Source of the DNA: Ampelocalamus luodianensis
Lineage: Eukaryota > Streptophyta > Magnoliopsida > Poales > Poaceae
Reading direction: 5' to 3'
Assembly: GCA_036346255.1 (NCBI GenBank)
Contig: CM070628.1
Coordinates: 20,351,840 to 20,415,839 of the forward strand
Length of the DNA stretch: 64,000 nucleotides
Below are positions 38,001 to 47,995 of this stretch, in pieces; the stretch's first letter is position 1, and each line of letters begins with the position of its first letter. The notes below the pieces were generated by a model. That model was not told where the DNA came from. It was given only the letters and a program-made list of their open reading frames with translations, and did no database searches. The position numbers and the translations under genes are program-made.

Positions 38001-39895
38001 TAGATCCCGAGCATATTGACATCGACACTTACGCTACTGAGAGCGAGCAGCTACTATACCAGCAAGGCAAGCATCATTTGAACTTTCTTTTGCATCATAA
38101 TTGATCCCAGTTTTGGTTAAGTTAGTGCAATGATAATTGCTTGCATGCTATTTTGATTATGTCAATATTTTTGTGATGTGTAGTTTAGATATGTCCTATG
38201 CTTGAGGTTAATCTTGAATTATGCCAACTCCTATATGCTTAAGATAGGATGTGTGAATTATGGGTGATAGAATTGCTTAGCCATGCAAGTCTAGACACGG
38301 TAGTTCGATCGTCGGGAATAACCCGATGGTTTTGGGATACACACAACTCTTACTTTATGTTTTTACTTCAGATCTTTGTAACTGTTTTATGAGTAAAATT
38401 TTGTCATTTTTAAATGAGATTTGGTCCGGACAAGTGTTGGTTAGTGATGGTGCTTTGTGCACGAGCATTGGGTAAGTGGAAGGACTTGTCTGGACAATTG
38501 AGGACCGAACTTTGGGTACCTACTGTTCAAGCAACACTCGTGCTGCCACACGCGGGTTGGGAGCCGTATGGTTAAGTAGGGGGAGGGTCTTATTGCGTTA
38601 AGTCCTTTGTGGTGTAAGGGGCATAGCGACCGTGAAATCCTATGTTCTTTGAGGAGCCGATGTAATCCTTTATAGTGTGCAAGGGAGCACCAATTCTTTT
38701 GTTTTGATTGCATCGGTATTTCCAATATAACTTGTGAGCCCCCTAGCAAGTGCTATCCGACGCTTGTACTAGGCAAGGAACCATCTCACAAGGGGGACTT
38801 AGCTCAATAGGGCTTTCTTCTGAAAATGATCAGTATCTTGATTTACCCTACGGCATACCATAGGAAGTGTGCTATTTGAGAGGCCTCGGAGGCTTACGGG
38901 CTAATCAAGTCGTGTGGGTAAAGTAGTACACCTGCGGGGCATTAATCTATTCGAATAGCCGTGTCCACGGTTATGGACAACCGCTTGAAATTTGTGGCTG
39001 CTTATTGTTAGACTTTTAATTAAAATTGTGGTTGAACTCGGGATTCGTCATGAACGGGTTGTTCATGTGTTTAGTATATCAAAGTGGGTTGCCACTTTGG
39101 TCTTTGTATGATTCAATTGTTTATTACTGAAATGCTTACTACATGTTTTACTTCTACTTCAAATCTGATTTTAAATGGGCACATGAAAAACTAGTATGTG
39201 TAGGATGTTAATTGTTGCGTCTTTTTCGCAAAACTAAACCAATATGAGCCATCCTTTGAATGACCCCATATGCATAACTATTTTTATTTGTGTAAGACTT
39301 GCGAGTACACTTGTACTCAGCCAGATGCTTGCTGGCCTTTTCAGGTGAGGAAGGATATTATTATGACGATCTCGCTAGTGTTGACTTGGGTGACACTAAT
39401 GAGTAGTGTCTCGCCATTTAACCTGATCGGTTGTCGATGGGTGATGGGCATACCACTGCTGGTCTTTGCTTTATCTATTTAATTCCGCATTTGCTACTTG
39501 ATACTCTACTTTAAATTTGGCGGTCGGCGTTTGTAATAAGTTGTAGACCTTAACTATTATGCGGTATGTCTTTTATCTCTTGTTGTATGCGTTATATGGA
39601 TGTAATCAACGTTGAGTAAGGGTATGAGTATATTGGTCATTGATCTTGGGAGCCAATATATGTCATACTCGTTGTTGATAATTCCCATTTAACTCACCAA
39701 GGATAGTGCTTGAATCGAGGAGAATCGACAATCATGTAATGCTCGCAAGGAGCAACGCGCATGATCGTTGAGGCTCGGTATTAACTAAGCCTCTCACTTG
39801 GATAGAGTTAAATTGAATTCATTCTCGAAGACCCGTAATTATGTCCCTAAGACCTTGTCTAATCTCGGTCTTATGGAGATAATTACGGTCCCACA
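35073..39895 (+). mobile_element. Solo LTR B3 (gypsy family B), 4.8 kb, TSD TGGAC
   Basis: It begins TGTCACAGCCCC and ends ACGGTCCCACA. The duplications TGGAC (35068-35072 and 39896-39900) are identical, so it is a complete insertion reduced to one LTR. A TATA-like CTATTTATAAAG lies near 35481-35492. It carries the palindrome CTATTCGAATAG at 38947-38958 and an acidic exon-like segment, D-P-E-H-I-D-I-D-T-Y-A-T-E-S-E-Q, at 38001-38075 that ends CAGCAAGGCAAG. It is close to B2 and B4 in sequence. Internal frames, such as 35589-35957 and 36938-37372, are GC-rich leader without domains. Confidence 0.92.
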
Positions 39896-40027
39896 TGGAC
39901 ACTCCATGCGATACTACGGACTTGGAACTATTCTATGCTGCGTGAACCAAAAGAACCAAAGAGACTACGTGACATTGCCCCACTAATTTATGACATCTCG
40001 TGGCTTAAAAATAAAACAATCCATGTT

Positions 40028-41444
40028 TGTAGGATCAAGGATGATCGACTAAAAGGGGATAGGAGGTTTATAAAAACTTGTGCTCAAATTGACAATTTTA
40101 ACTAGAATGAACTAATTAAAGAATTCTAGCATAAGACAAAGATAAATTCTAAGATCACTAAGTCACCTAAGCCTAAGTCAATACTAAATACAATTCTAGC
40201 TAAATAATACTATGCAAGTAAGAATCTAAAAGAGTAAATGTGAAAATAGTAAAGACAAAGAGAAAACATAATGAAGACAATCGATATTTTTCTCGTGGTA
40301 TCGAAGACTTGCGGTCTTCACTAGTCCACGTTGAGGTGAGCCCAAGCAATTGGGTGGCTCCACCAATTGAGCCTAATGAACCTCAATTCCACTAATGTTG
40401 CTCTTCCCTCCACTCTGAAGATGGTGAGCACTAAACCACTCACAACCATTCTTGGGCCTCTTCACAATCTCCTTGAAGAGATCACGCACAAACTTCCTAC
40501 AAGCCGTCTAGGTGCAGGCAAGCACAACCCTTGCTTAAGGTTATCAAGTACCAAAGAGATCACTAATGATGTAAATGCACATGAATGCTCTCGATTACCT
40601 CAAAATGGAAAATATGAGCAAATGATTAGAGGAGAGTGCACCAAAGACTCAAATGTATTCAATGTCAGGGATGTTTAGCTTGGTGCTGGTGAGGGGGTAT
40701 TTATAGCCCCCAACAACAAATTCAACTGTTTGGGGTAGAATCTTCAAAAAATCGATGGAGTGCGGCATTACATGCCATGTATTAGCTGGTACTACCGCAC
40801 ATATGGCTCAACGGTAATATATTGTTCATTTAATGCTTCTGAACTAGCTGTTACTGTCAGGTGTGGTACTACCGCACTCACAAGTCCGGTACTACCGCTC
40901 GGCGGTAGTATTGCTAGGCTCAAACGGAACTACCGTTTTCCATGGGAGGAAAAACTCTTAAAAACATGCTCTTTAAAAATAACGTACCGCCAACTAGAAA
41001 TCGGTCCTACCGCACTGCAGTAGTACCACTCCTCAGCTGTGATCATACCGTTTTTACTGATAATTTTTAGAGGTTGTTCTAAATACAATGCATGACTCTT
41101 AGTTGATCAACGTGGCACATCATAAGATTTCAAGCTACTAGCCATGATCCTTCTTTATAGTATGACGTCTAGCCTATAAATCCGGTCTTTCCACCAAACA
41201 CGAGGTGGTAAAATCTATAAAGGATCCTTAGGCTACTAAATACCTTTGTCTTGAGCCATGTCAACCTTTTGTCGTCTTTGCATTGCCATTTCCATATTGT
41301 CATTCATAATCGAGAACTAAACCTTTAAAACATCTTAGCGCACATGTTAGTCCCTTAACACCTTGTTGTCATTAATTACCAAAATCATTTTTAGCGGTCT
41401 AGATGCTTTCAATGGTTCCCCTAGAACAATGCTTGGATCCAACA
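40028..41444 (-). mobile_element. Ty1/copia LTR D2
   Basis: On the minus strand it ends TTGATCCTACA after a degraded TAAACCTCCTATCCCCTTTT, matching the D1 copia LTR end. The middle (40260-40530) aligns with D1 at 19150-19500. The minus-strand start is taken at a TGTTGGATCC near 41444; this edge is less certain and no target duplication was found. A plus-strand TATTTATAG near 40709 is present, but the promoter is not assigned. The segment 40788-41040 contains repeated GGTACTACCGC motifs. No copia coding region is attached. Confidence 0.65.
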
Positions 41445-41537
41445 CATCAACTTGCATACACAATTAACAACAAACCACTTGCAGAGTTCATATCCTATGG
41501 GGCCATCTCATGATATAGTCCTAGACCCTAGGTATGC

Positions 41538-42953
41538 TGTAACACCCAGTAGAACATGAGCTGTAATGCTACTAAACAAACCTAATAATTCTAATCAAAG
41601 CAAACCTAAAAAAATTTGTGAGAACCTCCCTTGAAAAGTTAATTACGGAGGTTCCAACATTCAAATGAATCATAAATTAACCAAACTACTATCGAGAGAC
41701 ATCAAAAGATAATCAAAGATATGCTAAGTATCCAACAATCTAGTGAAGTATAAAGTTCCACTACTCATCATTATTACACTTAAACCACTTCAAGAGCGAT
41801 TTAATAAACTTTTGAGCATCTGCCCAAATACTAAAACAATTACGATCGAAGATCATTCAACTTTATTTAGTTCACGTGGCATGTGTGTGACTAGCAGTCT
41901 ACTTCCCCATGCATGTCGTTCTTGGCTCGGTACCTAAAATGACAATAAAAGCAAGAGTGAGTCCACTGACTACGGCAAATGCAGAAATAGAAGCTATAAC
42001 ATCAGCATCAATATGTAGAAGATCAACAACAAAACATTTCACATGCAAATGCAATGCTCAAGGATCCTTTCTCTTATCTTTACGTGTGCATTACTACGGT
42101 AATACAAAGTATGCAACAATCGCGCATACCCATGCATGTGCGCGCGTCTGAGGACCAATTGCCCAATACTCGCAAGTATTGGGGACCTCATGCCCACACT
42201 CCACAGTGTGGGGATCTCAAGCCGTCACATTCATGGCGGGGACCTCAAAGATGTGCATACTTGGTCATCACAAGACCAGGCCTCAACATGATATCAAAAT
42301 GCATATGCACCATCTCTTTTCAACATCAAGCACCAATGGCGGTAACAACATTCATGAATAAAGGCAATAACAACATTCATGAATAAAGCATATCAAAGTT
42401 TGAACATTCACCACTCGATTATGCACACTTATCATGACCACACGACATTAACAACCATCAAACCGCATTCATGTCCAAGCAATCACAAACAAGGATCAAG
42501 CGATGCACTTGCCTCAACCGTGCGGGAGCGAAGGGCGCGAAGAGGCGCGCCTGGAATCACGCTCCTACCCTTGATGGCGTGCGGGACGGCGGCGAGCAGG
42601 GCCTCGAAGAAGGTGATCCTCCTTCTCCTCTCTTCCTTCTCTTCTCCCTTTCCTTCTCACTTCCTTGGTGGTGGCGAATGAATGATGGAGGCAAGGGCTG
42701 CCATGGGGAGGAGGCACCATGGTGGTGCTACGATGGCGGCGTGCTTGTAGCACGCCGCTCTAAATGAAAATTAGGGTTTCCCCCCTTCTTTTAATAGTGG
42801 CTAGCCCCAAATGGGCCTCTTGGGCTAAGGCCTGAGGCCCAAGTTATCCCAATTATGCTAAAACCCCCCTCTCTAACTGCTAATTAAACTATTCTCTATT
42901 TGATCCCACTCTTAATTCGAATATTCTCTTCTGAATTAATTTGGAGTATTACA
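41538..42953 (-). mobile_element. Probable gypsy LTR F, 1.4 kb
   Basis: The termini form the short inverted repeat expected of LTRs: TGTAACACCC at 41538 and GGAGTATTACA at 42953, which on the minus strand begins TGTAATACTCC. On that strand a TATA-like CTATTAAAAG lies near 42790 before a GC-rich leader (42490-42770). No target duplication is visible (TATGC against CTGTC), and it may instead be pieces of two LTRs. Open frames at 42379-42767 are leader without domains. Confidence 0.5.
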
Positions 42954-43189
42954 CTGTCGACCACATTGTATGGGACCTTATGGCGAGCGCAAGCTATTAG
43001 TGACCTCGACATAAAGCACAATTCTTTGGCTCCATTGCTTCCAATTATCAACCCTTGATTTGAAAATAGTGGGCACCGCCTAAATGTAAACACCTCACTT
43101 GGATCGCTATTCAAAATAGGCTATGGACATCGGAGAGGTTACAACGGCGAGGGTGGCCGAACCATGGGTAGTGTGCACTTTGTAACCAA

Positions 43190-43660
43190 CACCGAAGCGA
43201 GCATACATCTCTTCGCCAAGTGCGGGCATTGGTGCGATTTGGACTACAATCTTCACTTGGTTAGGCCTTGTCATGCCGCCCGGCTTAGTAGCAATCCTTT
43301 ACAACCATCCATCAATGGTGGGAGCAGTGTGTAAGCGCAACTTGAACACAAGAAGGCCATACCAACAGTGATTATTTTAGTGGCATGGGAATTATGGAAA
43401 GAGCGGAATGAGAGGGTCTTCAAATGCAAAGCACCTCAACCCAAACTCTCATTTTAAAAATAAAAATGAAGCTAGAACTTGGTGCTTGGCGAGGCGGCGC
43501 ATCTTCGTCTACCATGACGAGAGATTAGGGGTTTTCTGACACGGGAGGCCACGACTTTGGTGTATATAAGAGCTGTGCATCGGTGTTCTCACACCTCTTC
43601 TTAAGTAAAAGCTGTAGGCATCACGCCTATAGTTTCAAATATATATATATTAGTAGACTA
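43190..43660 (+). pseudogene. LINE (L1-type) 3' end remnant
   Basis: The reading E-A-S-I-H-L-F-A-K-C-G-H-W-C (43193-43235), then V-I-I-L-V-A-W-E-L-W-K-E-R-N-E-R-V-F-K about 130 bases later (43370-43425), is the hallmark C-terminal end of plant L1 reverse transcriptase (the zinc-binding H..C motif, then W.LW..RN..VF). Frames are interrupted between the two blocks. The 3' end runs into a short (TA)n stretch at 43641-43652. It is a 5'-truncated, inactive copy, as usual for LINE insertions. The sequence 42954-43190 just upstream has no clear reading. Confidence 0.7.
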
Positions 43661-43829
43661 AAAATAAAATGCTGGAAATCGACACCATCCTATATGTACT
43701 AATGTATAGAACACTATTTCTATAACCTCACTATGCTGATCAAATCCAAGTGCCCTTATTAACTCACTCTCACACTTAGATAGCCCCTAACACCTCACTC
43801 CCACGATTACCTAAAGAAGAAGCTCTAAA

Positions 43830-44432
43830 AATGTAAATCCAAATGCCTAAATTGGAATGGATCTACAACAATCTCAGGCAAACATGCTACAGCTGGCCCA
43901 AAGTGCAGCATAAAAATTCAAACTTATATCACTAGCAGGACAAAACCCACCTCAACCATGCTCTTCCCCAAATGCTCCTCTGAACTCCAATCGATATGCA
44001 TATAATAAATTAAAAACCAAATTACACTCCTCTAGGGATTAACGATTGCTCAATTAAATCATGTAGCTAGGATGATGCACGGTTAATAATGTTGATAGCC
44101 CACGATGTAACATACATATAACGACCTAGAATCCTAGATAATTCATAGGTCAATACAATCACAAAATAAACACATGTCCTATAAATTCTGATAACGGCGA
44201 CCAGACAACAACCATTTTAATAGAGCTATTAGGCAACAAAACCAATTTAAATCTAAATGCCTAAATTCGAGTGGACCTACAACAATCTTAGGCAAACATA
44301 CTGCAACTGGCTCACCGTGCAACATAAAAATGCAAACTGATATAGCTGTCAGGAGAAAACCCACCTGAACCATGCTCGGCACCACATGCTCCTTTGACCA
44401 ATGCTCCAATCGACATGCATATAATAAGTTAA
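43830..44432. repeat. Direct duplication, ~170-190 bp copies about 410 bp apart
   Basis: Copy 1 (about 43830-44022) and copy 2 (about 44243-44432) share AAATGCCTAAATT, CTACAACAATCT, AGGCAAACAT, AAAACCCACCT and ATGCATATAATAA in the same order, with substitutions and a few indels. The second copy ends exactly where the fold-back element begins. No coding content. Confidence 0.75.
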
Positions 44433-45866
44433 GCGAAAATTAGCTCGGTGACATCGCGTTCATAGGTGTTTAGAGGAATGACATTGTGATCGTGAGGCCT
44501 TTGCAAAATAACATCGCGAAGGCAAGAAATGCTGTCGAATGACATCGCCGTCATATTAGTCAGTTAGTTTCTTGTTCCATCGGTTACTTTCGTTTGCCTA
44601 ATTTTTAAATATAGGAAATGAGATAAAAATTTATGATTTTTTTTGTGGAGCATCCATATATATATTAATTGCTTGTGTATTTTTTTTTCAAAATTGTATC
44701 CATTCTGATTTTTTCTATAAAATTCATTAAAGTATATTGTTTGTAGGACTTTTCTAATATAGAAAATTAGGTCCAAACATTATGAATGTTTTGAGCTCCT
44801 TACATAGCAAGGTAGTCAGTCGAGATCTGAGTTGGATCGATTTGCCTTGATAGGATCAAAATCGTAATGTCGAATCGTAGAATCGCGATTCTACTGAATT
44901 GTAAAAATACACATATTTAACATCTATACTATAAGTTTGTATGATTCTTATATGGTTTACCACTTGTATGTTCCTTAAGCGGTAGACATACTCTAGGAAT
45001 AAAAATAGCTTATCATTATCAAGCTCAAGATTGCTCATGCCATAATATAGATATTTGTACTAGTATTACCACAACGATACAATATTTTGCATGCTCCTTG
45101 TTTATTTATAGTTTCATTCTCATAAATTAATATCAACAAATTTTACTCTAAAACAAAATATCAACAAAGATTAGCCTCTAAAAAATAGCAAATTTTTTTA
45201 CCCTAAGTTACTACTGAGTAGGATCGCGATGCTATTTGGATCGATAGGTGCATCGTGGGTTCGTAGAATCGTAAGACTCTAAGAGTAGGATCGCGATCCT
45301 AACTACCTTGTTACAGTGGACTTGATTGTGTAATTTTCTAGAATTTTAAAAAATTAATTAATTTTTGAAAAATTCATTTCATAATGTCCTCCATAAGTTG
45401 TCCAATATAGACAATCAGGTCCAAACATTATGAAATTGTATTAATTAATTTTTGAAAAATTCTAAAAAAATTACACAATCAAATCCACTATGTAAAGAAC
45501 CTGATTTTTTTAATAATGTTTGGGCCTTATTTTCTATATTAGAAAAGTCCTACAAGCAGTATAATTTAATGAATTTTAGAGAAAAAATCGGAATAGATAC
45601 AATTTTGGAAAAAAAAATACACAGGCAAGTAAACTATATCGGGATGCTCCACAATAAAAAATCATAATTTTTTGAGCTAATTTTCTATATTTAAAAATTG
45701 GGCAAATGGAAGTAACTAACGGAATAGTAAACTAACGGACGAAATGTGACTGCGATGTCATTTGGTAGTATTTCTTGTCTTTGCGATGTTATTTTGCAGT
45801 GCCTCATGAACGCTATGTCATTCCTTTAAATACGTCTGAACACGATGTCACCGAGCTAATTTCCCC
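44433..45866. mobile_element. Fold-back element with ~440-bp inverted arms, TSD TAAGTTAA
   Basis: The left end GCGAAAATTAGCTCGGTGAC and the right end, whose reverse complement reads GGGGAAATTAGCTCGGTGAC, start a long inverted repeat. It continues with matching words all the way to a centre near 45400 (for example TTTTTGAAAAATT and the CATTATGAA words on either side). Arms look about 80 percent identical where I aligned them. The 8-bp duplication TAAGTTAA flanks it at 44425-44432 and 45867-45874. With the nested MITE removed the element is about 920 bases and nearly all hairpin. It has no coding capacity. Long arms suggest a Mutator-like or fold-back MITE origin; the 8-bp duplication also fits hAT. 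Confidence 0.85.
44808..45310. mobile_element. hAT-like MITE nested in the fold-back element
   Basis: The 503-bp insertion has terminal inverted repeats CAAGGTAGT...ACTACCTTG, with further GGATCGCGATCCTA-type inverted words inside. It is flanked by near-identical 8-bp duplications, TTACATAG (44800-44807) and TTACAGTG (45311-45318), 6 of 8 the same. The fold-back arm continues on both sides, which proves later insertion. No coding capacity. Confidence 0.75.
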
Positions 45867-46041
45867 TAAGTTAAAGACCCAATCACACTCTCGATTACTC
45901 CACAACCCACAATTTAGTACCAAAAGCGAATACCTCACACCCTTGACAATAATGCGGACACATGCGAGTAGACCGCACACTAGTCTTTTAGGCAATCTAG
46001 CAACCACTTGCGGCTCTAATGAACACCCACAATCCAATTAG

Positions 46042-46215
46042 TAGGGGTGCAAGCAGTGGATAATTCCCATTCGACCGGTCGACCATAGGCTCGCGAGCGA
46101 ATACGAGGATGGAGAAATAGGTATCGATATTATCGTGTCGGACTCAGACTCAGGAAAAATCTGAGAATAGGATACGAGGATGGGCGATATTCATCCGTAT
46201 GTGTCCGTATGTCGG
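46042..46215. mobile_element. hAT-like element end fragment
   Basis: It starts TAGGGGTGCAAGCAGTGG and continues with GACCGGTCGACC-, GATACGAGGATGG- and ATCCGTATGTGTCCGTATG-like words. This resembles the subterminal region of grass hAT elements with TAGGGGTG termini. I could not find the opposite end or a target duplication, so it is called only as a fragment. Confidence 0.4.
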
Positions 46216-47632
46216 ATGGTATGAGAAAAGCTGTTGTGACTTCACATATAAGCGAGATAGCGTAGATGTCATAGGGATATGCTCCTAATCTCGGTGTGAT
46301 GAACAATTGGCAATAACGTAGAAGCGTTTGGCAAAACCCTCGTTTCGGAAAAATTGATTGCCTTTAGAACTTAGGAGGTGAGACCGACCATGGTGGAGGT
46401 TTGACCAGCCTACCGATGAGTCAGACCAAGCGTAGGTTAGGCCCAAGGTCTTTGGTGATCGGATCGGACATGGTGGCGATCTGGCCAGTCCAAAAGTTGA
46501 ATGTTCAAATTTGGAGCTAGGGCAAAAGTAGAGTATGGAGGCAAATCGGAGGATTCTTTTGCACTTGGTCACATAATTTTTAGAGCATCGAGCTAAAATT
46601 AGTTAGCAAATTGTGCTTACTGAGAGTATGTAGACATGAGCCTCAAAATTTTGGCTAAGTCTGGAGCGGTTTGGCCGATCATTGGTTGTGATCGGATCGG
46701 TGGCGGTGCGACTTGACAAGCGGCGGTCGGACGAATGGCTAGTGAGTCGAGACCGAGATAGCCAGCGAGTCGGGCCGGTCATGGGCAGCGATCTAACGAC
46801 CAAGCCCTATTTTGTGCTAGCTAGGTGGTGTTGATCGTGCATTAGGTTAAATTAATGGGTTTCAGTACATATGTGTTGCATGATACATGTTTTGACTAAC
46901 ATGGGTCAAGTTGCAAATAACTTATACTGGAATCGATTTCTTGGTCTATTGTTGTGTAAGAGGCTTGGTGGTCAACGACAGTTAACAGTAAGGATGATCG
47001 AGACTAGGCTAAGAGAGCTGAGGTCCAGAACAATCAAGGATACCGAGTGAAGTTATTAGATTCAAGCATGGCGCAAGATGGACAAGGATGATCGAACGGA
47101 AAGTTCAGTACGTCGGGTTGGATCAAGTGACATGGGGTCAGCGCAAGTGCTATAGTGGTTTCGGTGGGAGTCGGATAGGAGAGACTTGCTGACATAAAGA
47201 GAATCATTGATCAACCTACATGTGGCATAGCATGGATTGCTTCATGATGATTGGACATGGTCTTTCGAGATAGATCGAGAAGAGGTATTTTGGTATCTTC
47301 ACCAAAATAATGTCTTAGTGACCTTTGGCAAAATTGTGGCACAAGGCAGCGCAAGGAGAAGCGGTTTAGGTCAAGTCAAGATGGAGATCACATCTAGGAT
47401 CATCTTGATCATCATCTACACACAAGCAAGTTTTTGGATCAAAATTTGAATTTCCTCGGTTCTTGTGCCCTCTTGACCTCATCCAAGGAATTTGTGGAAC
47501 CTTGGCCTCGATATTCCCAATCATCGATTGAAATAGGTTCGTGATCTTCTTGATGAGCTATGGTTGAATTTCCATAGTATTTGGATCGCGGAGTAGATGT
47601 TAGGCCTTCTTGTGATCTTCTCGGGATGCTCT
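46216..47632. other. Unassigned repeat-like sequence
   Basis: There is no gene. GTCGGACC/GATCGGATCGG words recur in 46380-46800, a style common in grass LTRs. No LTR termini, primer site or coding motif could be fixed. Confidence 0.35.
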
Positions 47633-47995
47633 CACTACTACACAAAGGGTCATCACAGAGCGGTTCTAAATCGTCATCACGAGATGATTTACAGATAAAT
47701 GCGGATTTATGTGTCTGTGATAATGGCGGTCATCACATCGGTTTCTCAAACCATACGTGATAGTTTTCTATTGCCAAAAAAATCAGATTTTGAGCCAAAC
47801 CAATCAATTCTTTGGACATGATAAAGGAATACAAATCTGGATTTCATGTTTCAAAGGTTCACCCAAATAAAAACTCATCGGCTATTCCCAAATGCCACAT
47901 TTACATAGCCAATTCTGAAATTCATAGAAATTACACATTGAATGCCATTTCAATTCACCAAAGCAATGTTAGAAACACAATCATGGCACGTCATC

